From: Odiellus spinosus
Taxonomy: Eukaryota > Arthropoda > Arachnida > Opiliones > Phalangiidae
Reading direction: 5' to 3'
DNA length: 64,000 nt
Assembly (NCBI GenBank): GCA_963920705.1
Contig: OY987233.1
Span: forward strand, 6,872,001 to 6,936,000
Every line of letters begins with the position of its first letter. Position 1 is the stretch's first letter. Made by a program: the position numbers and the translations under genes. The notes beneath the pieces are model-generated. The model was given only the letters and a program-made list of their open reading frames with translations. It was not told the origin of the DNA and made no database searches. This document shows positions 1-13,200 of the stretch, one piece after another.

Positions 1-465
1 CCCAAGTACGAAACTGCTCCCATTTCTTAATAGCTAGGGGTGTAAATAGATTACTTATGCAGTTAGATATTTATAAGTTAGCATAAATTAAATTCATTAT
101 CATACATTTAAGTTTCTCAAATTGTCCCTTACACAATCCAAATTAATAGTGGCTCCAAAAGTGCTGAAACACTTTTGCCAAGTGGTACACTAAAATCAAA
201 CTATTGACACCAGTGTTGCACAAGATGTTTTCACACTGTAAACTATTGACCCCAAAGTTTTTGAAATGTTGCTCCCTAGTGTTACACTGGGGAATTATCA
301 CTGTCAGAAACACCATTAACTAGAATAAAAAAATAATTAAAACTTTTGGTCAACAGTAATTACACTCGTGGAACGATAAGAACTGATTAAAAACTTATCA
401 AAATATAAATCTCTTAATACAGGGTGTTTCGAAAATGGTGGTAGGACCAAGCAACAGTGGGTTCG
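1..465. other. Upstream flank, no gene seen
   Basis: AT-rich sequence with no coding exon that I can support. Short phrases such as acactaaaatcaaactattg (near 187) recur in changed form near 831, on the other side of the palindromic element at 466-721. This suggests old, diverged repeat sequence on both sides rather than a promoter. A 5' untranslated exon or promoter of the corin-like gene could lie here, but nothing identifies it. Confidence 0.4.
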
Positions 466-721
466 ATGACGTTCTGTCGTACGGGGCGCCGTTTAAGAGT
501 TACGAAATGAATCTTGTACGGAAGACCCCTTAACGTACATTAATAAACGTATACTCAATGCTAAAATGAATTTTTACCAAGCGCGTGCTTTTAAAAAACC
601 AGCTAAATAATTAAGCGTATTTTATCATTGAGTATACGTTTATTAATGTACGTTAAGGGGTCATGCGTACTTGATTCATTTCGTAACTCTTAAACGGCGC
701 CCAGTACGACTAAACGTCATA
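466..721. mobile_element. Palindromic foldback element (family K)
   Basis: Two arms of about 105 bp are near-perfect reverse complements around a short loop at about 580-617. The left arm carries gggcgccgtttaagagttac-like sequence and acgtacattaataaacgtat, and the right arm carries the reverse complement of both. There is no coding capacity. No target-site duplication could be fixed, because the sequence outside the arms (tttcgaaaatg / cattttcg) may itself be part of the terminal repeat. It is interpreted as a non-autonomous foldback or MITE-type DNA element. Confidence 0.75.
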
Positions 722-1019
722 GAACATTTTCGTTGAACAATAAATTCAATTTATTACTTCTATATGGGTATATGATAGTGTAGGTCAAAGGTTTACAATT
801 TGAACTCTGTGGAGAAGAAAGTGAACATTACACCAAAATCAAACCATTGGATTTCGTGGAAAGTCAATCACTGTGCAGCACTAGTATAATTTGTCTACAC
901 TAACTCTGTAGGATAGCCCGAGTGTAGACAATGGTTTCCCACTGTTATTATCATCAGATCTTGGTACTATCTCTCTTTGATTATCAATCGTTTGGTAATT
1001 TTAGGATGACGATAATGAA

Positions 1020-1143
1020 ATGCCGAGGAAGAAAAAAATATGCAATTGGAAATGTCGTTGGAAAATCTTTCTTATTTGCATTAATCTTCTTATTCTCTCC
1101 GGGCTTTTAATATCATTTCTTACTTGGTATTTTTATTTTCAAA
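1020..1143 (+). CDS. Corin: Corin-like exon 1: cytoplasmic tail and signal anchor
   Basis: Begins ATGCCGAGGAAG and encodes [10 protein letters not shown], a basic N-terminus, followed by about 24 hydrophobic residues rich in Leu, Ile and Phe. This is the expected N-in type II signal anchor. The donor is gtaagt at 1144 and the exon ends in phase 1. An in-frame TAG at 1002-1004 sits just upstream. It is also the end of a possible acceptor (ggtaattttag), so an earlier coding exon that reads through GATGACGATAATGAA is a real alternative to starting here. Confidence 0.72.
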
Positions 1144-1250
1144 GTAAGTTTATTACGCAACTATTCTATTGTTAAAGGGAGAAAGTAACCTAACAACAAG
1201 TGGTTTTTTATCGATTCCTTAATATTGTTTAAATAGGCCTAATCCACCAA

Positions 1251-1281
<31 letters not shown>

Positions 1282-4200
1282 AAACTAGAAATCAATTTAA
1301 AACTTACCCGGAAAATAGGCTTAGCGGGATTCATGGAGATCCTGAACTTATTGAAGTCGGCGGCCAATCAGCAAAGACACGTCGTTTAAGATAAGATCTC
1401 CATGAAACCATCAATAAGATTCGATTGGTCACTGACCCTTCAATGTGAAGAATTTCAGGTTCTTCATGAATCCAGCTAAGCCTATTTTCCGGGTAAGTTT
1501 TAGATCGATTTCAAGTTCTTAAATTTGTTTGTAAATTTTTAATCGGTGGATTAGGCCTATTTAAACGAAAAGGAATCGATAAAAAATCACTTGTTAATAT
1601 GTTGCTCATAAAAAATTATCCCTATCGTTGATAAAAATTTTCCCAATTTTCGCAAACTTTTCTATCATTCTATGATATTATCCACAATCACAATTAAGGT
1701 TATATTGCAGGCGATCCAGTTGCAATAGAATCATCAAACATATTTGAAGAACCTGGTAAGATAATTGTTTAATTATATAGAGAAATGAAACAAAAAAGTT
1801 AAGCTAACCCCTAAATATAGCGAATGCCTGTGATAAGTGCTCGTAATCATATAATCATTATTCATTTTTTTAGATCTTTAATTTTGGATTAATTGTTAAT
1901 AGTTAAGTGTATGTTGGGTTAGCTTTATCTATTAACAAGTTACTCGAGTATTAGAACGTATAACATCGGATAAGAAAATTCACATTAATTATATTTCTTT
2001 TATTTTTGGCAAATTCTAATTCAAATTCACAATTAAAATTCAAAAAAAAAAAAAAATCAAGCTTTTAGATTTATTTTAAATTTTCTTATACGAATTGTAT
2101 AACTTGGATAATTTTCTATGATAAGTTGTCATTTTATCTTCGGGTAAGTTAACTGGAATTAGAAATAGTATATTTTTAAGCAAACTGATAATATCTGAAT
2201 ATCATTTAGTTGATAAATTCAGTTAATTAAAGCACAAATAAATCATCCTTCAAGTTTATAAGACGACATACTGCGGTTGACCATGAATTGAGTCCGATTT
2301 TCTCAGTCCGTGGTTTCACCCTAAGAATTCCGAATTTTGTACAGAAAGGCGGCCAGGCCCGGTATATCCATTCTAGAGTAAATCTGACTCGAAATCGCGA
2401 CGACCGGGCGAGACGCGCTCCTTCGTTTCGAGAGAGAAAAGGGGAGAATCATTTTCCGTCGATACATTTTCACCCCCGAAAACGTCTAGAAAGTTCGGGG
2501 CGATATTAGCACCGCCTACTTAGTTCCAATCTCAACCGCTAGAGAGGGCAATTTCGAATTCCGTGTCTCAACCGTTTAGACAATACTTTAAGAACCACTT
2601 ACCAATCATAATATGCCTGGTTGTAAACTTGAAGTATGGTATACCTGTGATAAATGTTATACAAACTCCGAGCAGTAGTTGCGTGTGCTATAATTGCGTA
2701 ATTAACTTGTATATACTGTATTAGTTAATTTAAAACTACATTCTAATCCAATTTGAATATTTAACTGTTTGTTTATTTGTTTGTATTTGTCGAGTGTAGT
2801 TGCGGAATGCATCCCTCTTCGGGTTCCCATGTGCCACAAACACAAAGTGAGCTATACTCACACAACGCCGACAAACATCTTGGGTCATCATTCGCAGAAC
2901 GAAGCGAGCGAGGCGATCGGTCGCTACGAACCATTAGTCAGTGTCAAATGCTACACCCTTCTGCCGCTCTTTCTCTGTTCGCTCTTCGCTCCCAAGTGTA
3001 TTCAGAGTGGCAAATCCGTTCCGCCTTGCCGAAGTTTATGCCAAGGTAATTTGTCTTACTCAATAATATATCGCGCGCTTCACCGACCATCTTCCCATTA
3101 CCCGCCCATCTCGTACCGCACAATCTCCTGTTGACTCTCTTTTCGGTATCGCCTTAAGCCCTCTATCTTGTTTCCAAAGAGTTAGTGTCACTCCCAGTGT
3201 TTTTTAAACTTAACTTTCGATGGTTTTAAGTCGTTGTTTTACCTACGGCAAAATGTATTTGAGTTTTTGACGTATTTTGATATTAAAACCCACAAAGGAC
3301 TAAAATTCTTCTTCAGAAAGTTTGCGCAAAAAGAATGACTCTTGACGTTTTTCACATATTTGGTATATCAAAAGTCTATCACTTTATTCCATAAAAGTAA
3401 ACAATACCCCACGGTAGCTTAATACTACCAGCAGAGGTCTAGATAAATATTACGGCAGATTCTGATTATAGACAATCCAACGTCCGCATTTGGTATTAAT
3501 AGTGAAATTGGAAGTGACACTCTTTGGATAAATTCCGTCCGGAGTTGGGGTGGGGAAGATATTATAGCCAAGGACGACCCGCCTAAATTCCGTCCCTCTT
3601 CCCTGAGGAAGAGTCCAATTTACTGGAGCCAGAGAGTGGTGATGAGTTTTTCGGCTATTTTTAAGTTATGGGTTATGACGTAAAACTGGACCTTTGCTGA
3701 TAGTGTTAATCTACGGGGCGCTGTTTACTTTTATGGAATACAGTGATATACTTTTGATATAAGTTAAAGAAGATATCTTGGCTTTTTTCTATCGTGGATT
3801 GATTTCTTAACGCACGCTAGTTTTTTAAGACTTATTCTATTGTAAACAACAGACTCTACTCTCTAAGATAGCATCACATGAGTTTCGCCATAGTCCTTGT
3901 ATCAAAAATAAGTCTAGTTCTAGACGGGCCTTACTGCCACTGCGCGTAGAAAACATCTTAAAGACACGTGATAAAGCCCATCAATAAAAATCCATTTAGA
4001 TTAGGTAATCTTTACCTTGGAATATCTTGAGTCTGTAGGCTCGGTGAGTAAAACTTATCTCTCTTCTATCCGCGCCCACAGACACGAAATATTTTGTAGC
4101 GGATAAATTTTATTTCGAGAAACAATGTAGGTTGTAAAAACATCCTACGATTTTTAATTTTTTTATTTTTTTAGTTCTTGATCGATTTGAAACGGTAAAA

Positions 4201-7200
4201 TCAAACCAATATTCAAATTGCCAGGAATCTTGTTCACGCATTATCGTTACAAATCGATTTATTGTAGCTTCATCTATCGGTTGTTGAAACCGAATCGGTA
4301 CGAAACTGGTTTCCGAAGAAGTTTCGAGAAATCGAATCAAAACGATTCGAGAAAAGATGTTTTCCCGTTCACACGACTTTAGCGAAACGTTTTGAAACGG
4401 TTTAAATCAATTCCAAGGCCTAGTATGAAAGCAGCTTCTCAGTTAAATCTGATTAAACTGGCTAATTACGCTTCATCTGAAGATGGTATAACCCGCTCTT
4501 ATGATAACTCTGTTTTGTCTTAACGCTATTATACCTACATACCCTTTGGGTTTCTAGACGATAGTGAGAAGCAGCCTTATAAATAGACTTGACTTCATTA
4601 TTTCCGGTAATATTCTTAAAACAATTTGATAAGTATAGTTTGTCACAACCTCTTTAAAATTTGAACGGGAGATGCTCCTTCTTGAAAGATTAGGAGGGGA
4701 TTCCGAGACACTTTCGGTAGTGGCAACGGCGACCCAGTCAGCTAGCCGCTCTACACTTTGAGCCACTAATAATTCACACAATGAAAAGGGTAATTTAGTT
4801 TTCTAGCTAGATTTATTCTCTTATAGTCAGTCCAGAATGGCGGAACTGGAAATTGAGATGTAGGAGGAAGGCCGATTTTAAGCACAGGGTATTAAACATT
4901 TCAAAGTGACAGTTAATTGGCTCATTTAATTTGCATACCAATTATACGGCGAGATCTTGACACCTGACAGGGATTATCTATAATCTCGCTTCATTTTAAG
5001 GGGAGTTAATCGTAAAACTCCAGTTGAAATTGAATTTGCAAGTTGTAAAAAACATAATGAACTGTTCAGTTATTGGACACATTTTGATATTTCAATTTTC
5101 TGTGAATATTTTCAGAAATTATAAGATATAGGCTGCAGCCTGTCTTTAGATATATTAAAGGGATAATTTAACTTATTAACACGTGAAATAGCGTACCTAA
5201 TCCATGAGTAAAAATAGTTTTACGAATTAATATTAAACTAGAAATCAATTTCTAACTTACCCAGAAAAATAGGCTTAGCTGGATTCATGGAGATCCTGAA
5301 TTTCTTCGCATTGATGGGTCGGCGACCAATAGATTGTTATTGGAAGTCTCATGGAGATCTCGCCTTAACAACAAGTCGTTGCCCATTGGTCAATGATCCT
5401 TCAATGCGACGAAATTCAGGATCTCCATGAATCCAGCTAAAGCTAAGCCTATTTTTCAGGTAAGTTTTAAATTTATTTCTAATTTAATATTTTTTTTTTC
5501 TTTTGTTACTGGTGGATTAGGTCTATTAAAACGATAAGGAATCGATATAAAATCACTTGTTATTAGGTTGCGTTATCCCTTTAATGACTTATAAAAAACA
5601 AAAAAAGGAGAAATGACTTTTCGTTCTAGGACTTGATTGAATTTCTTTAATAAAAAAAAATTAATTTCTCTAGAGACGAAAAGAAAATGCAATTTCTTCC
5701 TGGGAGTATTTTCTCTTAATTGGCCAATTGAGCTGGACTGTTCAAAATTTCCTGAAAGCCCTGATCCAGATGTTTGCTCGGGCAATCAAGAGAGAAATTA
5801 CCTGACCGGCAAAGCCAAAGGTAAACCAAAAGCAACCCCTCTTTTAATTAGTCTAATTACTAGATGTTCTAGTGTTGTTCCCAAAAATTATTAATGAAAG
5901 CTTAAGGTTTAATTTCAACGGTTGAACAAGATGTGCCGGGAGAGAGGGGGGTGATAGCTAGACAGCGTTGTTTTAACTCGTACTCTCAAAATGACGAAGA
6001 TTAATTAGAGATTTGGAGAACTTGCTCATTAATTGTCTAGACATACCAAAATATTTTTCTGTCATTACTTTTTCGTTACTTGAATTAAGTGCCAACGGGG
6101 TTCCTTCATAAATTATGTCAGTATTATTTTTCGAGATATTTCAATCCCCTGTACAAGTTGAAGTAGACCCTCTATTCCTGACTCGATTCGGGGCTTTGTC
6201 AAAATGATTTCGCCACAAGTTCGCAAATTTAATCACAATAAATTTAAAAACTCTTTGAGGCTGTTTAACATAGTTTAGTTCTACTTTTGGTTTCAATATG
6301 CTCCCATTAATTAACGAAAGAAATAGGCTTATCCAATGTAGAAAAATCAATTTTGGTCAAAAATTGTCCAAATAGTCCTGGTCGATTTGCCGGAAATGGG
6401 CCCTTGTCTCATAGCCGCTCCGCCATCTTTTTGTAGTAACAGGTTGCCAGACTATTTCTAATTTTATTTCCAACAAACCAAATTCAAGTTGTTAGTCCAA
6501 CGCTTCCTATATGATAAAGTATAGGAGGCGTTGGTTAGTCTGTAGCTATTTTCACACTACAAAAAGATGGCGGACGATCACGTGACAAAAAGTTTTCCTT
6601 GCCAAAATTTCCGCGAGGTTCTCTAGACTTCCGGTTTTGGAAATCGACCAGGACTATTGTAAAATTCCAACTGAATCCGACCTTAAAATAGATTCATAAA
6701 AACAAACTAATTCAACCAAAGTGGGCCAAAGGCATTTTAAGTTTTGGTCCACTTCAGGTTGAATTCTGATCATTTTGTTTGGTCTATATTGTCGAATTAT
6801 GTTGTAATTTTAAAATTTGTACTAATCTTGACCAAATTAGTTTTTCCCCATTGGGCTAAGCAATTTATTTATTTATTTAATTATTCATGAAATGAAAAGT
6901 GAAACCGACGTCACGCAATTTTTTGAATTTGTGATTAAATTCATGAACTTGGCGCGAGATCAATTTGACAAGACCTCGAATCGAGTCAGGTTACGTGTTT
7001 ACTTAAGTACTTAAACGCTTGCGTCTACGGGCTTAATCGGGATAAGCATTGAATCCACCTGGTGAAAAATAGTGAAACTAAAACTGGCAGTTGTCACGTG
7101 ATCATATCACTTAGACTTTAACCCATTTCTATATTTCCCTCTGGGTTAATGAAGACGCGTAAAATGTTATTTTAATTAATATACTCTTTAATGAATAAAT

Positions 7201-10200
7201 AATTTTGCGTCTTGTAGCTTGCGAGAATGGTTTCCGATGCGATAAAACCCGCTGTATTCCCAAGAATTGGTTATGCGATGGTTTCTCCGATTGTAAGGAT
7301 AGATCGGATGAATTAAATTGCAGTACGTATAATTTTCATTAAAATTTCATTAGCCTTGTTTTCGACACTATGCCCTAATGAGAAACACCCGTAATTGAAC
7401 TCACTCCTTTACATAGGTCGGTGTTCTACGGATCAGTTTCCTTGTAGAGCCGATCTTTGCGTACGGAAATCGGACGTCTGTAACGGAATTAGAGATTGCC
7501 CGGAGGGAAAAGATGAAAGACATTGTCGTAAGGTTTCCAAATTACAAATTTATACTTCAATTTTAAATAAATTATTCAAATAATTCTATGATAATTAGTA
7601 TGTTAAAATAACCTAACCGTGATTTTTCAGACAATAAAGCTATACGTTCGCATTAGCGTATCGCAATTGATTTTAATCGGAATAGACGAATTCGAAATTA
7701 AAGATGAACTTGCAGGGGCAGCGCGACATTGGGGTACACCCTTTACTCGCCGATCTGTTAAGAGACGTTGCTATCGTAGTTCCCATTCTGATCTTACTCT
7801 GATTGGCTAAGCTATGACGAGAGAGACAAACTAGGCGGTAGCCCCTCCCCTCGCGCTTCGAGACTCGACGCGTTTCCCATAGCAACGGGTAGAATACGTG
7901 GATAGGTACGAGAGCGAGAAATAAGTGAGGCGCAGGCGCGCCATGTATTGTGATAATTAATCATATATGTACTCCAATAGTGTCGCTCCATAGCATTGAC
8001 CATGGCGGCCATTTTGCGGCAACTTTTTTCTTATAGGAAATAGCGTGGGTGACGTCGCGTCACGTCACACCGATTTTACTCTATGGCCGTAGCCCCTGGA
8101 AGTTGATTTATATTAGCATGGAAATTTCGAATTCGTCAGTATCAAACCGATATTAAATTAGCTCAGAGATAACTTTTGCGTTTAATTTAATAGATTATTT
8201 GTTCTGTATTCGCAGTTCGATTAAATCGAAACATGAAGGAAGTTGGCAATGGTCGATTGGAGGCGTATGATGCCACGTTAAATACTTGGCAACCAGTTTG
8301 TGGCGAAGATTGGGATAGTTTACAAATCAGCGGAAAAGCTTGCAGAGAGTTGGGATACAGGTATCTTGACTATATTTAATTTATTACTAAACCAGATAGC
8401 GCGGGGAAATAGAAGTTTGGCTGTAGTATCCCTTTGATATCATACTTTCCACCCCCTACTACTACAACAAGAGTAAATGAGAACCCATAATACCAAAAGG
8501 TAATAATAATAAGTTTTATTAACGGGTAGAGAAAGTGCAATACACTTATGTGCCCCGAGACGGTAGGGAAAGAAAAAAAAATAATAATAACGGTAGTTTA
8601 ACAGGGGATGTACGTGCGCATAAGCAGACATAGAACAATAAAAACAAACAAAAAAAAATAATAACAAAAAAGAGCATATACAGAAGTAATGGAGCCAATT
8701 GGGTCTCCCAAACAAGCGATGGTAGACAAGAATACCTAATTATAATTTCAACCAAATCGGTCTCGGTGACATTTTCGGCTACACGGAAAAAACTGGTAGA
8801 CAGTTATAGGGAAAATATTTTGAACTTTTTTGCGCTAGCATCAGCGCCACCTTCGGTGAAAACGGAAAACAGAGGTAGTAACTAGAGCTTGATATGGACC
8901 TGGCGACCCCATATGTCTTACTCTCTCTCTTTCTTAGAGGGAGACAGAAAATTCTAATTTATGCTCTAACGGTTTCATCAAGAAAGCTAAAATATGAAAC
9001 GGGAATTTATTGCTAGCATAAAATAATTCAAATTGAGACTCTTCTTTGTTCAGGTTTAGTACAGTCAAAGTCACAGCCTGTACCAGTACAGTCAAAGTTA
9101 CAGCCTGTACTAAAGTGATTACGTGTAATCCGTAATCGGTCTACAGAGAAACCGAGAGTGATTAGCCCCGCGCTTTAAACGAACGGAAGCTTATTTAACG
9201 ACAAACGTCAAATAGTAGATTCTGCTCCTTAAGCTCTTACCTACAAACAGAAGCCGATGAAACCCTCCTTTGAAGTCTATTACTCCCTGGTCTTGTCTAC
9301 CCCTCTCTGTATGGGTCGTACGCCTCCTAACGGTAGATATTTTCGGAGCGGGAGTTCGTCGAGCGAATATCTCTAGCAGCCTTGGAGTTCGTCAAAAAAA
9401 AACGTCGTCGTTTGTGGAGAGAGAGAATTTCCAATTTTCCGTAGACAGGGGGTATGAAGTTGGACCCCTCCGATCTCGTAAAATTGTGAATTTTACCCAT
9501 ACAGAGAGGAGCGCTATATGGAACATTAGAGTAGTAGACTTCAAAGGAGGGTTTCATCGGCTTCTGATCCCATTTATAATTTGAAGTAGATGGACTGTTG
9601 GGCCAAAAATATTAAATTTTCAGAATTTTCGAAGGTGGTGCTTAAAGGGAGCCCAAAGGGGGTGCAAAAGACCAATATGGGGGGGGAAGACATTTTTAAA
9701 AAACGTCACTATCACGTGATAGGGAACTATTTTTCGTGAAGAGCCCTGGCGTAAATAGGCATCATCCGGATCCGGGGTGGAGCCACGAGGCCCACGTTGG
9801 AGTAGGGAGTGGGAGGACTCGGGGAAACGCGGAATACTACATATCGGGGAACGCGCCCAAACACCTAGCGCCAGGATAGTTCTAGCGGCTATTTTGAACC
9901 CCACAATTGGTTCCCATGATGACGTATTTTAAAAATGTCGACCCCTCTATTTGCACCCCCTTTGGGCTCCCTTTAAGTCTCAAATTCGGTCCCTATGAGA
10001 CCCCACCCCCCCTTCCCAAATTTACTTATCTGTCTTAGTATTTCTTAACCAGGGTTTTAGGCTTCAAATTAGGGTTGAGCCCCTTTTCTATGCCTTAATT
10101 ACTAATTTAGAGTAGATTGCCCAAAAACAGTACCAGTTCAAAACAAAAATGTTTGAATGACGTGAAATCTCGTAAAATTGGGAATTTACCCATACAGAGA

Positions 10201-13200
10201 GGAGCGCTATATGGAACATTAGAGTAGTAGACTTCAAAGGAGGGTTTCATCGGCTTCTGCTACAAATAAATTTAATTTAGTTTAAATGTTTAAATATAGC
10301 GATTTAATATTTAATATCCTCAGATCAGCTGCTGAAACCCGATTGCAAGTAGTTAGTGGTGTCTCGACAGCGCATAATCGTGTGGCCATTAATGCCAATC
10401 CAGAGTTTAAGCAACCAATGAAAAGCCTATTCTCAGAGTAAGTAAAGTTTTTCATATTCGTTGGTATTTCAGACGTACGCGACTTTTTCTATGGCGCGAA
10501 TAAATCGAAAAGTATAAAACGGTGGCCACAAATACCGATTTTTTTTTATTCAATTCTTGAAAAGGAAATTCACCTGTACAGCCCAAGTACACTTTGACGG
10601 GGCCCGAAATTAGTTCAAAGCTATGCAGGCATTATAAAACAAAATACAATCATCTATTTCACGTAATTTGGTTAGTAGAATAAAAAAAAAAAAAAAAAAA
10701 CTGGACCAACGGCGACGAAAATTGTGAGGCTCATTCTATCGGTGAAATATATTTATTCAATAGCTTCTCTAATTACTTGTCATTGTTTAATGTCTTTGAG
10801 GAGAACCGTAACAAACAAAAACGTGAAAACTTGATTGCATCTCGTATCGAGGTACTCTTTCTTTGTTTTTTTACAAACAAATCCTTTGGACACCAATTAA
10901 AAAGTTCCTTCCTTGTAAGAGTATCGTTATTGGCGAGGAGAAAAATCGAAACAATGACCTTTTAGCGTTATATCGGTTGACCTTTTTTTTTTAGGTTTTG
11001 GGTTAGGAGGAGTGTGGGGTCTTGTTTCTTTATAGGCAAAATCACTGGGTCGTGGCATTACACGGACAGAGTGGGGGGTTTAGATCTTAGGTCTTATATA
11101 TCGTTTTTTATCCAATTTCCTTGACTCTTTTTCTTCTCCGCGATGTCGTTTCTTCTTTATACTATTGAATGCTGCAATAGAAAAGAGTGCAAGGACGACC
11201 ACGTAGCAGTCTACCTCACTTGTATCGATTATCGTAAGTATTATATGTATCGCCTGCGTGGTATGGTGTTGGCTTGTTCGCTGGCTGGGCTTATACCCGA
11301 CTTTTATTTCTATAATGGAAGAGAATACCGTTTAATCCCCTGGCCGCGGTACCTATATATACATTATATACACTCCCGTATCGAACTTAGTGTCACGAGT
11401 AAGACCATCGCCGCTAAAGAGATGCCAATTCGAGATAAAATGGCCTTTCACTGGCCATGACCGCTCCGGACCTCGCGAAATTCCCTTTTTAAAGTCCCAG
11501 TGCTACGGTATATCGAGTGTTTGTAGATTTTAAACAAGTGCAGAGCGAAAATGAAAATCTTTTATGGGTTTTACGACTAAAATAAGATCTCTTTGGGTAA
11601 TGAAACATTCAAAGTTTCATAAAGTTGCCCCATGGACTAGGGTAAATCAGTGTAATTTCGTACAAGGCTAAGTTTGGACAATTTATGAAAACATTCTGTT
11701 AAAAAGGTGCGAAATTCACCTAATAAGGAGTGATTTAAATAGGGTTGAACTTTAGCCTTTCAGATAACTTCTTTTAGCCAACAATATTAGTTTTTTCATA
11801 AAGCGTTCAAACTTACACTGATTTACCCTAGTAGCATTGGACACCTGCCGTTCTTAAGCGTCCTTTAACAGCAAACAGGTCAGGAAAACGTAGTAATTGA
11901 CAAAAACGTGCACAAGGTTTCAAGTAGCTAAGCCTTGCCTACTTTCTAAGACCAATCAGACGTGTTGTTAGTTACTTATTTAGCCTGCACTGTTTGCCGT
12001 TAGACGAATCTTATAAGAACGTCAGTTGTAAGTTCGTTTTCTGGAATAAGTACTTTTACGAAAAAGATCGCGCGAAAGTCAGAGCGCGGCGAGAATTAAC
12101 TGTATACTCCATACGATAGCGGAATCACGCGACCATGTTGATGACATAAGTATTGCGGGGAATTTTTATTTTAAAAATTTCAAAAATGGCGATTATAAAA
12201 TAAGTATTTTTACAGTCGCGGTAATTTCTTTCTATGACATATTTATTTATATTTTGAATCATTTTTTTAACAATCTTTCCGAAAATGATACTCTATTTCC
12301 ATTTGGAGCTCATAAAAATATGTGGCAGCCTCACTTTAATTTACTATCATCCTAAATATTTTAATATTAATCTATTTTGTCTTTCACGTGAACTTTAATC
12401 GTAGAAATAATTCAACATTGAAAATAAATAAACAGAGGGCAATCGAACCTTTCTCTACTATTGAAAACAACGCTAAGCCGAACGTAACGAGGTTATCCAT
12501 ACTCTCTTACTACGGGAAATTCTAGTTCTTTCAATGGATTGACGGTTCCACTCGAAAGGTTTCGGGAAACTTCGATTATAGGAAGTTGTCGTGTTAGAAA
12601 GAATCAATCTCCGTATTCAATATTCGGAGTTTTCGAATAAGTGTTTCGTTTTCCAAGACTGAAAACGGATATTTCGACTAAAAGCTCTTTTACTGTTAGA
12701 GTCCCGTGAAGTTAACAGCGTGCCTAGCTACCCTGAAACAGTTAGATGTTAGTGTTATATATATAGGAGTTTGCACGAACTTCTTTCTTTTCTATGAGAG
12801 ATATCATTTTGTATCAATCCGCCTTAGCTTTTCCCCATTATGTCACTTAGATATTCATTTCATAAATTTTCGATTCTTTAATTTTAAATCGACCAGAGGA
12901 GTAATTGTCTTGTTTCTTAAACAGGGCTTTGACTGTACTACTGAATACGTATTTAGCATTACCAAAAAGACTGGAATCCCATTCGAAGTTGTTTATCATT
13001 CGTATTTCTTAGCTTATGGTCCTTAGCTTAAAGTTAGATTGTTGCCGTTTTTGTCCAAAACCTTTGGTAATAAAAACCAGGAACGTATCAACAGGGGTTT
13101 CCTCCCAGTGCAGCATTGAATAGGCATCCATCCCTGCCATGGTAAAAATCGTTTTACCAAATACTCTAGCCACCCTCCTGCCAACTACGAAAGGTAGTTG

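Noticed and set aside
2777-3049. 90-codon frame overlapping the Frizzled exon
   Set aside because: It is a shifted reading of corin exon 3. The correct frame has the Frizzled cysteine pattern and matching splice phases.
4110-4340. Minus-strand 76-codon frame, with a similar plus-strand frame at 16,303-16,539
   Set aside because: Both come from the same D-family palindromic element in opposite orientation, so the shared peptide is a repeat product.
9270-9584. Frame of 104 codons on plus (and its minus-strand partner), also seen at 19,899-20,279
   Set aside because: They fall inside MITE A copies. The same frames in several copies reflect shared element sequence, not a conserved gene.
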